64,000 nt of DNA from Polynucleobacter sp. JS-Mosq-20-D10 (GTDB lineage Bacteria; Pseudomonadota; Gammaproteobacteria; Burkholderiales; Burkholderiaceae): NCBI RefSeq assembly GCF_018687755.1, contig NZ_CP061305.1:805099-869098 (forward strand). Direction: 5' to 3'. Of the stretch, positions 54,745-63,006 are shown piece by piece; position 1 is the stretch's first letter; the number at the start of each line of letters is the position of its first letter. Under the pieces are notes generated by a model, which saw only the letters and a program-made list of their open reading frames with translations, was not told the DNA's origin and ran no database searches. The position numbers and the translations under genes were made by a program.

Positions 54745-55542
54745 TCAAAGAGCTTCTGCAAACTCGAAAGATTTTGAAGAGTTTAATGACTCCAACGTTC
54801 GCATACGTCTATTTTTATATTTTTGCTCTCTTTCCAGCATCTCTTTTGTAGTTATAGAGGCTGTAAAACCTCGCCACGTATATCCATAGTCTCTTGAAGT
54901 CTGCTTAGTTCTTTTTTGCTTAATACAGTCAGCTAACAAAACACTGGAGTCATGCCATTTTTTTCCATCCCAATGAGCATAGCCACTAACACGATATGGC
55001 TCGTTGTAGCCATCTGTTGATATTTCATAAATTCCAACTCTCAGTGGAAAAATATCCCATGAAAACCAAATAGTTCGCTCATCGTTTTCAAATAAATTTA
55101 GCGTCTGAGGATCACAATCAACTCGTATATGCATTCTGAAGTAGTCAAGGTCTCGCAATTTAATAAGTTCATCAATAAATTCTTTGTTATCAGAAAGCAT
55201 GTAACCATCACCAAAAACACAGGCTCTAATTACATTCTGATAGTCCTGTACAAATTGCTCCTCTTGATCATTGTCGATTAGTTCCCAGATCTCATACACA
55301 CTCGGCAAGTAAGCATCAAGCTCCTCCACATCATAATCAGCAACATTTGCGTCAAGTGGTAGATCGTTATTACGTAAAAGATACGTATTGGTAATTTCTG
55401 GATATAGCTTTGACATTAATTGATTAATTGGTTGATCTATTTCATCGTGAATAAAGCCAAATTTCTCTAGTTCCCATAAAAGGCTACCTAAATTTTCGTA
55501 ATTTTTTTCTGGACTATTACTGTATCTTGGATGTTGTGGCAT
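54745..55542 (-). CDS. Hypothetical protein
   Basis: 265 residues, acidic N-terminal half with many Asp/Glu and Tyr, basic C-terminus. No motif recognised, no signal peptide or membrane segment. It stands alone on the minus strand between the structured region and a recombinase gene. An inverted repeat upstream (55561-55583) could be its operator. Being a single cargo gene on a mobile element, a defence or toxin-related role could be considered, but nothing in the sequence supports it directly. Confidence 0.55.
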   Translation of the reverse strand: MPQHPRYSNSPEKNYENLGSLLWELEKFGFIHDEIDQPINQLMSKLYPEITNTYLLRNNDLPLDANVADYDVEELDAYLPSVYEIWELIDNDQEEQFVQDYQNVIRACVFGDGYMLSDNKEFIDELIKLRDLDYFRMHIRVDCDPQTLNLFENDERTIWFSWDIFPLRVGIYEISTDGYNEPYRVSGYAHWDGKKWHDSSVLLADCIKQKRTKQTSRDYGYTWRGFTASITTKEMLEREQKYKNRRMRTLESLNSSKSFEFAEAL

Positions 55543-55560
55543 TTTGATTTTTTTCCGTCA

Positions 55561-55583
55561 ATTTCACATATTGGTTGTGAAAT
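55561..55583. promoter_or_regulatory. Inverted repeat ATTTCACA/TGTGAAAT
   Basis: Perfect eight-bp arms with seven-base spacer, 19 bases upstream of the minus-strand hypothetical gene. Position fits an operator at its promoter. Confidence 0.45.
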
Positions 55584-55883
55584 ACTACTGCAATACGAAA
55601 TATTTCGATTGGGATATATGGTGACGATTTTGACAGAATTTATACCTATTCATGTGGCATTTCTGCCACGAATCACCATTAAAATCCATGATATTTCCAC
55701 TCAACACATTAGTTACGTTAAGTGTTGAGTACTTGTAACCATTTGAAAATCAAGCGGTTATTTTTCAGTAAATTTCTCTTGAAAAACCCATCAATCTGAG
55801 TGTATTTGTGGCCATTTCCGGTAGGAATATGGCAGTTTTGACTACAAAATATAAGTACATAGATGGCAAAACAAGGAGAGACC
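55584..55883. other. Intergenic region upstream of the small recombinase
   Basis: No ORF. A nine-bp inverted repeat ACTCAACAC/GTGTTGAGT lies at 55699-55730. The end carries the strong ribosome site AAGGAG for the recombinase. Confidence 0.4.
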
Positions 55884-56450
55884 ATGGCACAAGCAAAAAC
55901 ATTAAGCGATACAGAATTACAGCGAGCACTAGATTACGCAGCAACTACAAAAGCAGCAGTGCGTAATCGCGCAATACTGCTGTTAACGCATTGGGCGGGT
56001 ATGCGTATAGGTGAAGTGGCGAGCGTGCGCTACAGCGACGTTTTAAACGCGGATAAACAGGTATTAAGTGAGATCCACTTAGCGGCTAATCAAACTAAGG
56101 GTTCTAAAAGTAGGGTGGTCTTGTTATCTGAACGTATGCAACAAGAGTTAGCCATCTATATCGCAGCGCATCCACCAAAGGATATGAATCGTCCATTGTT
56201 TCCCACACAAAGGGCTTATGGATTTACGCCTAATACACTCACTCATGTGATTAACGGCTTGTACCGTCAAGCGGGACTTAATGGAGCTACCAGCCATAGT
56301 GGACGTCGTGGCTTTTTGACACGTTTGAGTGAGAAGGGCGTATCAGTTAGGGTAATGATGCAGTTAGCAGGACACAGCCAGATGTCAACTACGCAGCGCT
56401 ACATAGATACGAGACCCGATATCCTGCGCAATGCAGTAGAACTCATCTAG
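55884..56450 (+). CDS. Minimal tyrosine recombinase (catalytic domain only)
   Basis: 188 residues. Only the catalytic domain of the XerC/D type: Arg41 in AGMRIGEV, Lys in TKGSKSR, HSGRRG (His138, Arg141), GHSQMSTTQRYID with His164 and nucleophile Tyr173. The N-terminal core-binding domain is missing, as in FimB/FimE-type invertases. ATG 55884 has AAGGAG five bases upstream; ATG 55863 is a weaker start. All active-site residues are intact, so it may be active. It converges with, and overlaps by eight bases, the next gene. Confidence 0.85.
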   Translation: MAQAKTLSDTELQRALDYAATTKAAVRNRAILLLTHWAGMRIGEVASVRYSDVLNADKQVLSEIHLAANQTKGSKSRVVLLSERMQQELAIYIAAHPPKDMNRPLFPTQRAYGFTPNTLTHVINGLYRQAGLNGATSHSGRRGFLTRLSEKGVSVRVMMQLAGHSQMSTTQRYIDTRPDILRNAVELI

Positions 56451-57384
56451 GCTTTAGTGTTTTGTAGTGCGCTCTTAAGCGAGTGTAGATGTCCTCAAAA
56501 TCATAATGAGGCAGTCTTACTGGTTTGGAGCTGGGAAAGCTGCCCCGTGCCGCGTTCTCAGCCACTTGCTTGGCATTCTTAAAAGCTCTACTAGTGAGTA
56601 TTGCCAAGTGTTCTTTACTGTCCGCGTCCTCAAACTTCTTTTTGGATTCTTTCAAGTCTAGCGTTTTGGCATGCTTGGCGCTAACCTTTGCCCATAAGCC
56701 CACTTTCCAAAGCTGCATATCGGGATATTGTGCTTTTGCCATCAGAATGCGTAACTGAATAAACAGCGGTTCTGAACGTAAACGTTTAGCAGCCAATGCT
56801 TTGCTTGCACGTGCTGATTTAGTGGCTAGCGGCACTTTCGCGTTATCTATTAACTTAGATATCTGTCTAAGTAGATCAGCTTTAGGAATCCCAAGAGGCA
56901 AACCTAATATCAATGATGTGGGGTTGCCCTCAGATGAGCGAATCTTGGTTAGATACTGTTCGTATGGCTTGTAGAAAAGAGGTTCAAAATCTTCATCCTT
57001 TTCAATACGGGTAATTTGATTGACTAAAGGTTTGCTAAAAGGCGTGCCGTAGATATAAATGCCACGTGTTTGCCACCAGTCATCAAATGTCATTGTGGCA
57101 ATGTCGCCAATTTCATCGTAGGTAGCTAGTACCGATTGAAACTCAGCAATCACAGCTTGCTTATCAATAGCAGATAGCGTTTTACCTTCAGCTTCATATA
57201 ACTGAGTAATGAGCTTGTTTTGGGTTTTCTTATCTAGCGCTTTATAGCGGATCTGCCTAGCTAGATCATAGCTTGGGCTAATCCTTAAAAACTCGACCAT
57301 CAGCATGATGTAACCCTTAATACCTCTAGTGGACCAGTCCTTCATGGTTCGGCCGGGTAGGGTACTTTTTGGAGATTTATTCAT
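56443..57384 (-). CDS. Hypothetical mobile-element protein
   Basis: 313 residues, basic, largely helical, without signal or membrane segments. A central segment (DWWQTRGIYIYGTPFSKPLV) and a C-terminal half rich in Lys and Ala are seen; no known domain recognised. Its 3' end overlaps the recombinase gene. Setting suggests a role in the element's own biology. Confidence 0.5.
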   Translation of the reverse strand: MNKSPKSTLPGRTMKDWSTRGIKGYIMLMVEFLRISPSYDLARQIRYKALDKKTQNKLITQLYEAEGKTLSAIDKQAVIAEFQSVLATYDEIGDIATMTFDDWWQTRGIYIYGTPFSKPLVNQITRIEKDEDFEPLFYKPYEQYLTKIRSSEGNPTSLILGLPLGIPKADLLRQISKLIDNAKVPLATKSARASKALAAKRLRSEPLFIQLRILMAKAQYPDMQLWKVGLWAKVSAKHAKTLDLKESKKKFEDADSKEHLAILTSRAFKNAKQVAENAARGSFPSSKPVRLPHYDFEDIYTRLRAHYKTLKPR

Positions 57385-57493
57385 ACAAATATATTAACAC
57401 TTAAGGATGGGAATTAATAGTCAATTCAAAGAAAGTGCTAATGCTGAGAAACTACTAATACAGCAATTTCGCTGTTTTAAAAGGGAGTTTCAA

Positions 57494-57820
57494 ATGTCAA
57501 AAAGCTATAGATATGTTTCAAAGTGCAGCTGCTGCGAAGATCGTTTTACAAGAGTCAGCGTGCCATTTATGCACGTCGTTCATAACTCCACTTTGGGAGA
57601 AATCGCGCGTAAGGTAATGGTGCAGCAGGGATTTAAAGGCAGCTTAGCCTTGCAATGCGCTGGAGACACTATTACTAATTTTTTCTATCAATATGTTGAT
57701 TCAAATGACATGGCCAAAAGCGACCTTTTATACGAGTCGCTCTCAGATATAGCGCAAACCTATTTCAATGATTTATCAGATGAGGGTGTTGATTGGACTT
57801 ATCACCCAATTGAACTTTAA
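57494..57820 (+). CDS. Hypothetical protein with N-terminal CSCC
   Basis: 108 residues starting MSKSYRYVSKCSCCEDRF. ATG 57494 has AAGGGAG upstream; the frame extends 29 codons further but without a better start. Predicted mixed fold with an acidic C-terminal half. The CSCC motif and a later single Cys could bind a metal. It precedes an AAA ATPase gene by 42 bases and is probably co-transcribed. Confidence 0.5.
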   Translation: MSKSYRYVSKCSCCEDRFTRVSVPFMHVVHNSTLGEIARKVMVQQGFKGSLALQCAGDTITNFFYQYVDSNDMAKSDLLYESLSDIAQTYFNDLSDEGVDWTYHPIEL

Positions 57821-57862
57821 ACACATTTAATTTTTATCAATCACGAAAGTTAAGAGCAAGCT

Positions 57863-58735
57863 ATGAAAATTCAAAAAACTGTATTAATTGGTAATCTTGT
57901 ATCAGATAAAGATCCAATCAACTATGCCGAAGTTGCCGAAATCTTACAAGATCCAATCTTTAAGCCAAGTCTGCGTAAACGTATTGATGAAGTACGTGAA
58001 TATAACGAAGATGCACAAGAGTTTTTGCGTGACGTAGTAGCTGGCGCACATCGCGCAGCTATTATCTATGGCCCTCCAGGCATGGGAAAGACTCATGCAA
58101 TTGTTGAGGCACTTAGCAATGCAGGGCTGCAAGAAAATAATGATTTTATTATCGCAAGAAGCCATACGACTCCTGGAATGCTATATGTGTTGCTCTATCT
58201 CATGCGTAAGCACGGCAAGTATGTAATCTTGGATGATTGTGATGGGATCATTGCTGATGAGACTGGTCTCAACTTATTAAAAGGTGCTACCGATCCAACT
58301 TATCGCTGGGTTGGATGGTCATCTACAAAAGAGTTACGTAACCCAATTAATGGCAAGCCTTTACCCAGCAGTTTTGAATTTAATGGCACAGTAATTGTGT
58401 CTACAAACGTCCGTCTAGCCAGCGGACGTGGTCGTATAGCTAACCATATGGATGCACTCCGTAGTCGCTCAGCACCATTTTCATTGAATTTGGAGAGTAG
58501 AGAGGATCAGTACGCACAGATATTTCATATGATCGTAGAAAAAGACTATCTTGCAGTTGACGCAAATACTGAAATTGCAAATGAGCAGAAAATTGAGCTA
58601 CTTAAGTTCTTGTTAGAAAACCTGGATACACCTCGTCGTCTAGATCTTCGCTTACCTCAGCATATCGCTCGTACCATGAAAGCAAAGCCTAATAATTGGC
58701 AGCGTCAAGCTCGCCGCTTTTTGGAGGCTGCGTAA
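57863..58735 (+). CDS. Phage/plasmid-type AAA ATPase
   Basis: 290 residues. Walker A GPPGMGKT at 70-77, Walker B YVILDDCDG near 120-127 and a sensor-1-like IVSTNVR segment. The C-terminal part is helical. It resembles single-domain AAA proteins on phages and integrative elements, whose roles (packaging, replication, partition) vary. Its stop overlaps the start of the next gene (TAATG). Confidence 0.75.
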   Translation: MKIQKTVLIGNLVSDKDPINYAEVAEILQDPIFKPSLRKRIDEVREYNEDAQEFLRDVVAGAHRAAIIYGPPGMGKTHAIVEALSNAGLQENNDFIIARSHTTPGMLYVLLYLMRKHGKYVILDDCDGIIADETGLNLLKGATDPTYRWVGWSSTKELRNPINGKPLPSSFEFNGTVIVSTNVRLASGRGRIANHMDALRSRSAPFSLNLESREDQYAQIFHMIVEKDYLAVDANTEIANEQKIELLKFLLENLDTPRRLDLRLPQHIARTMKAKPNNWQRQARRFLEAA

Positions 58736-59289
58736 TGAATAAAGCAGATCGAAATATTGACTGGTTACTATCCCTTACACCTAGACAGTTTGCTGGAGCG
58801 TCAAAAGTAATCAGCGGTAATCAACTTAGTAAAGCAAGCATTTCTTTGAGAAAGCATTGGGCTAATCCGCTAATTAGAAAAAAACAAAGTGAGCGAATGA
58901 CTTTGATCAAAAAAGACTGGTCTTGGGCTGGGACTAGGTCAGGAGGCAATAATCCAAACTCAAAAGTAGTGATTACACCTAACGGATCTTTTGCATCAGT
59001 CAAGGAAGCGGCAAGATACTATAGTGTTACTGGAGAGGCAATTAGATATCGTATTTCAAAAAAGCATTATGGATATGCATACGAAGGCGAGCCAATTGGA
59101 ACAGTCAAACCTGAACAAGCTTTTCATCCTGCTTATAGATGGGTAGAGACGCCAATAGGAAAATTTTTTACATTGGTTGCGGCTGCTAAAGCGTTGGGAG
59201 TTGTTACAGTAACGATACGTTCAAGGATTAAGCGGCGTGTTCCTGGATACGCATTTATTGATCCCCCTGATTTAGTCAAGCCCAACTAA
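58735..59289 (+). CDS. NUMOD1-like DNA-binding repeat protein
   Basis: 184 residues. Two similar modules follow each other: VVITPNGSFASVKEAARYYSVTGEAIRYRISKKHYGYAY is the span at about 81-119, and WVETPIGKFFTLVAAAKALGVVTVTIRSRIKRRVPGYAF the span at about 136-174. Each has a short strand pair followed by a helix-turn-helix, as in NUMOD1 modules attached to homing endonucleases. No nuclease motif was found, so it may be a stand-alone DNA-binding protein. Coupled to the AAA ATPase gene and followed by a strong terminator. Confidence 0.6.
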   Translation: MNKADRNIDWLLSLTPRQFAGASKVISGNQLSKASISLRKHWANPLIRKKQSERMTLIKKDWSWAGTRSGGNNPNSKVVITPNGSFASVKEAARYYSVTGEAIRYRISKKHYGYAYEGEPIGTVKPEQAFHPAYRWVETPIGKFFTLVAAAKALGVVTVTIRSRIKRRVPGYAFIDPPDLVKPN

Positions 59290-59314
59290 GCTCAACTGCT
59301 TTTGAATATCCTTT

Positions 59315-59344
59315 AAGGCCAACTCTATGTTGGCCTTTTTTATT
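59315..59344 (+). terminator. Intrinsic terminator of the AAA-NUMOD operon
   Basis: Nine-bp stem AAGGCCAAC/GTTGGCCTT, loop TCTAT, then TTTTTATT. Confidence 0.88.
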
Positions 59345-59367
59345 CCTTAATTTAGCTTGTTAAGTTA

Positions 59368-59386
59368 ATAGCCTAAAATAGGCTAT
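59368..59386. promoter_or_regulatory. Inverted repeat overlapping the start of a small gene
   Basis: Perfect eight-bp arms ATAGCCTA/TAGGCTAT with AAA between. The right arm includes the first two bases of the ATG at 59385, so it could block translation as an mRNA hairpin or be an autoregulatory site. Confidence 0.5.
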
Positions 59387-59564
59387 GACTGAGATTATCC
59401 AAGCTCCTAAAGTGTGCCCAAGCTGTCGTGCGCTTACTCCAATGAATCAAATGAAAAAGATAGTGTCCCGAAGTAGTGGTAAGACCACCAATTCGTGGCG
59501 TTGCTTTGCTTGTATGGATAGAAAGAAAATTGCATTAAAAGCTGCAAAGGATAGGCCTAAATAG
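59385..59564 (+). CDS. Small zinc-ribbon protein (59 aa)
   Basis: 59 residues with CPSC (11-14) and CFAC (40-43), a Lys-rich C-terminus and no other domain. Too short for simple ORF cut-offs but the CxxC...CxxC layout is protein-like. It lies between a terminator and the right end of the inserted DNA; an inverted repeat overlaps its start. No ribosome site is obvious, so expression is uncertain. Confidence 0.5.
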   Translation: MTEIIQAPKVCPSCRALTPMNQMKKIVSRSSGKTTNSWRCFACMDRKKIALKAAKDRPK

Positions 59565-59573
59565 CCTCAATCG

Positions 59574-59596
59574 CATTGCACAGTTTATTACACAGT
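59574..59596 (+). repeat. CATTGCACAGT/TATTACACAGT, candidate right-end arm sites
   Basis: One exact copy of the motif found twice near attL, followed by a variant one base further on. Located just inside the third att copy. Confidence 0.55.
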
Positions 59597-59654
59597 CCCG
59601 ATTTATTAATCTAAGTCATTGAAATATATAGACATTCCAGTAGCCACGAATTCT

Positions 59655-59699
59655 TCTAAGGCGTAGGTCGCACGTTCGAATCGTGCTGGGCAGGCCAAA
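59655..59699 (+). repeat. attR: 45-bp tRNA-Arg 3'-end repeat, copy 3
   Basis: Identical to the tRNA-Arg end from TCTAAGG to GGCCAAA, and to copy 1 for two further bases upstream (CT). Marks the right end of the inserted DNA. Confidence 0.93.
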
Positions 59700-59860
59700 G
59701 GCTTGACTAGCCGATGAGATTTGATCACAAAACCTGATTTTATTGTGGTCTGTTGACCAAATTTTGACCCGGCTCGCCCAACCTCTGGAACGCCGTAATA
59801 GAGCGTATGTTGATCAGTAAATGTGTCGGGAAAACCGACAAATTTTGACTTGGAAAGCAC
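59700..59860 (-). pseudogene. Possible gene remnant next to attR
   Basis: On the minus strand an open frame of about 50 codons reads like protein (KFVGFPDTFTDQHTLYYGVPEVGRAG is the span from about 59846 leftwards) until it runs into the att copy. It has a weak start and no recognised family. It may be the truncated end of a gene from an earlier insertion. The rest of 59861-59985 shows nothing but the AT-rich promoter region of the sulfatase gene. Confidence 0.3.
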
Positions 59861-59985
59861 TTTAATCCCATATTCTTGCGTCTTGTTTATTAGGGTAACT
59901 ACGCCCCATATTGAACCGTAAACCGATTCCTGTATAACGATAATTAATCTAATTAGTATATGTAATTAAATGAGTGGGGGCTTGA

Positions 59986-61449
59986 ATGGTCTTTAAAAGA
60001 TTTTTGATTGGATTTTTTTCAATCTCAATAATTGTTGGACCAGTATTTGCTCAATCCGATTCTGGCCCAAAAGAAAAAAAGCCAAATATTGTTTACTTCT
60101 TAGTTGACAACACCGGATGGGGATCGTTTGGTGTTTATGGCGGCACAGTGCCAACTCCAAATATTGATAAGTTAGCAAGTCAAGGCATTCGCTTTAATAA
60201 CTACAACGTTGAAGCTCAGTGCACGCCATCTCGTTCTGCAATCATGACCGGGCGTCACCCGGTACGATCAGGAACCACTTCAGTTCCTTGGCCCGGTCAA
60301 GGAAAGGCAGGAATGGCTCCATGGGAATACACTATCGCTAAGCTACTTTCCGATTCTGGTTATGCCACTGCTCTATACGGCAAGTGGCACTTAGGTAACA
60401 CGCAAGGCCGTATGCCTAATGATCAGGGTTTTGATGAATGGTGGGGTACCCCCGATACATGGGATCAAGCTGGCTATACACAGTGGCCTCTATTTAAAGA
60501 GAGTGGAGTTCCTGTTCCAATGCTCTGGGAGGGCAAGAAAGGGCAAAAATCTAAACCCGTCATGCCACTTGATCTAAAGATTCGTCCAGTGATTGATGAG
60601 AAGTACATTATTCCCAAGACGGTTGAATACATCAAGAAAAATGCTGCAGCAAATAAACCATTCTTTGTATATGTTGGTTATTCAGAAATGCATGAGCCAC
60701 CAATAGCTAATCCAAACTTTGCTGGTAAGTCTCCACAACGTGGTGGACTCTTTGCAGACCTCGTTGCTGAAATGGACTATCGCGTTGGGCAGGTGATGCA
60801 AGCTGTTAAGGATGCGGGCGTTGAAGACAATACTATTTTTATCTTCAGTAGTGATAACGCTGGAGGTGGTGCGAGTCCTCAGATTGGTGGCGCAACCAAT
60901 GGACCATTTCGTGGCAATTTCTTCAACACGCCATTTGAGGGAAGTATGCGTGTGCCTGCGATGATTCGTTGGCCAGGAAAAGTACCTTCAGGCATGGTTA
61001 CTGAAGAAATGTTTGCTGCAGTGGATTGGATGCCAACAATTGCTGGAATGGTTGGCTCATCCAATTTGGTTCCTAAAGATCGTCCGATCGATGGGGTTGA
61101 TGCCTCGAATTTCATGTTAGGGAAGAGCAAAACGACTGGTCGAGACTTATATCCATTCTTTGGTATTGATGGGGAGCTGATGTCAATTAAATGGAAGATC
61201 TATAAAACGATCTTTAGGTACGCCGAATCTCCCGAGTCCATTGGAAAGCCTTATGTAAAACCTCAGATTCCAATGATTTATGACTTGAGTAGCGATCCGC
61301 ATGAAGATAACAATCTCATGTACACGGATTTGACCTTGGGTTGGGTTTATGCCCCAAGCTTTAAGTGGATAGAGGGCTATGAAGCAAGTATCAAGAAGTA
61401 CCCCAATATCAAGGTCGGCGAAGATTTCAAAGGTTACGCAAATAAATAG
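59986..61449 (+). CDS. Exported sulfatase (arylsulfatase family), first of two
   Basis: 487 residues. Signal peptide ends near PVFA (about 22). The formylglycine motif is CTPSR with Cys79 and the following MTGRHPVRSG. Metal ligands: DN near 41-42, and a late SSDN. Hydrolyses sulfate esters after Cys is oxidised to formylglycine by an external maturase. The gene lies just outside attR and forms a row with a second sulfatase and an outer-membrane protein. The substrate is unknown. Confidence 0.88.
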   Translation: MVFKRFLIGFFSISIIVGPVFAQSDSGPKEKKPNIVYFLVDNTGWGSFGVYGGTVPTPNIDKLASQGIRFNNYNVEAQCTPSRSAIMTGRHPVRSGTTSVPWPGQGKAGMAPWEYTIAKLLSDSGYATALYGKWHLGNTQGRMPNDQGFDEWWGTPDTWDQAGYTQWPLFKESGVPVPMLWEGKKGQKSKPVMPLDLKIRPVIDEKYIIPKTVEYIKKNAAANKPFFVYVGYSEMHEPPIANPNFAGKSPQRGGLFADLVAEMDYRVGQVMQAVKDAGVEDNTIFIFSSDNAGGGASPQIGGATNGPFRGNFFNTPFEGSMRVPAMIRWPGKVPSGMVTEEMFAAVDWMPTIAGMVGSSNLVPKDRPIDGVDASNFMLGKSKTTGRDLYPFFGIDGELMSIKWKIYKTIFRYAESPESIGKPYVKPQIPMIYDLSSDPHEDNNLMYTDLTLGWVYAPSFKWIEGYEASIKKYPNIKVGEDFKGYANK

Positions 61450-61481
61450 GTAGTTGCATTAATAACAGCATAGGAATTGAA

Positions 61482-62993
61482 ATGTTTTTAAAAAGAGTGT
61501 GGATTGGAGTTTTATCTATTTCAGTGGTTGCCCCAACCGTATTTGCACAAACTGCTCCTGCTCAAAAGAAACCTAACGTTGTTTTTATTCTTGCAGATAA
61601 CGTTGGCTATGGTGATATGGGGCCTTACGGTGGCGGTGAATTACGAGGTGCTCCTACGCCACGCACTGATGAATTAGCCAAGAGTGGGCTGAAGCTGACC
61701 CAGTATTTGGTAGAGCCAGCATGCACACCATCTCGTGCTGCATTAATGACCGGGCAATACTCCATTCGGAATGGTTTGTCACTTGTTGCAGAGGCAGGCA
61801 CTCCTAGTACTTTACCGGGCAAAGCCTACACAATGGGTAAATTGTTTAAAGATGCAGGTTACGCAACCGCAATTTTTGGAAAATGGCATTTAGGTGCATC
61901 ACCTCAGAGTTTGCCCGGTGCTCACGGATTCGATCAGTATTACGGTCTACCGCCGGATGTCTCTTGGGATTCTGCCACCTACGTTGCACAAGCTTTACAA
62001 ACACATTCCTATCCAAATGTACCCGATAAGGTTTTATATGAAAAGGGGCCTTGGCTTACTCAGCAAAAGGGAAATGGACCGCTTGAGCGTGTAAAGCCAT
62101 TTACGATGGAGGTCAGAGCAGAGATTGATAATGAATTGACTGATAAATCTATTGCATTCATGAAGCAGGAGAATGCCGCTGGTAAACCATTCTTTCTGTA
62201 TCTGCCATTCTCAATGGGTCATTCACCGAATCTTTCTTCAAAGCAGTTCGCTGGAAAGTCCCGCATTGGTCAGTACGGTGACAAATTGATGGAGGGGGAT
62301 TATCACGTTGGCCAAATTATGGATGCCCTCAAAGAAATGAATATTGAGGACAATACTATTTTGGTTTTTGCCTCTGATAATGGCAGTACCGGACAATACA
62401 TGATGACTTATGATCGATTGGGTCTTGGTGCGCCTGACATGGGATCAAATGGGCCGTTTCGAGGGGATCTAGGCGAGGCTACGGAAGGCGCTGTTCGGAC
62501 TTTTTGCTTTATTCGCTGGCCTGGTCGCATCGCTCCAAATACCTCTTCATATGCTATGTTTTCGATCATGGACTTTATGCCGACCTTTGCCGCTATCTTG
62601 GGCGCTAAGCTACCAACAGATCGAGCCATTGACGGAGTCAATCAATTAGATACGCTTACTGGTAAAAACAAAATAGGTAATCGCGAACATTTAATGTCCT
62701 TTATTGGCGCGGATTTAGTGGCAGTTCGCTGGAAGCAGTGGAGAATGTATTTTAGGGATATGAATCGTACGGGTACTGGTCAGCAAATGCTTGGCGGCAT
62801 AGCTGCTAATTCAGTTCCAATGTACTACCCAAAGGTTTACAATATCGAAATGGATCCGCATGAAGATTTACAGTTAGTAAATTACGAATCAATTTCAGTT
62901 AACGCATTCAAAGCAATTCAAGAGTATCTTGCCTCGGTTAAGAAGTTCCCCAACCCACCACCTGCTAACTTAACCAACTTTAATGCGCGTTAA
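61482..62993 (+). CDS. Exported sulfatase (arylsulfatase family), second of two
   Basis: 503 residues. Signal peptide to about residue 22, ADN metal motif near 38-40, CTPSR with Cys81 and MTGQYSIRNG, and a later ASDNGS. It is a diverged paralogue of the preceding gene, 32 bases downstream. Tandem duplication followed by divergence is likely. The next gene, an outer-membrane channel candidate, starts 13 bases after its stop. Confidence 0.88.
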   Translation: MFLKRVWIGVLSISVVAPTVFAQTAPAQKKPNVVFILADNVGYGDMGPYGGGELRGAPTPRTDELAKSGLKLTQYLVEPACTPSRAALMTGQYSIRNGLSLVAEAGTPSTLPGKAYTMGKLFKDAGYATAIFGKWHLGASPQSLPGAHGFDQYYGLPPDVSWDSATYVAQALQTHSYPNVPDKVLYEKGPWLTQQKGNGPLERVKPFTMEVRAEIDNELTDKSIAFMKQENAAGKPFFLYLPFSMGHSPNLSSKQFAGKSRIGQYGDKLMEGDYHVGQIMDALKEMNIEDNTILVFASDNGSTGQYMMTYDRLGLGAPDMGSNGPFRGDLGEATEGAVRTFCFIRWPGRIAPNTSSYAMFSIMDFMPTFAAILGAKLPTDRAIDGVNQLDTLTGKNKIGNREHLMSFIGADLVAVRWKQWRMYFRDMNRTGTGQQMLGGIAANSVPMYYPKVYNIEMDPHEDLQLVNYESISVNAFKAIQEYLASVKKFPNPPPANLTNFNAR

Positions 62994-63006
62994 GAAGGAA
63001 TGTTGA

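Noticed and set aside
54745..55542. Retron or reverse-transcriptase system at the structured region
   Set aside because: No reverse-transcriptase motif (such as xxDD) exists in the neighbouring proteins.
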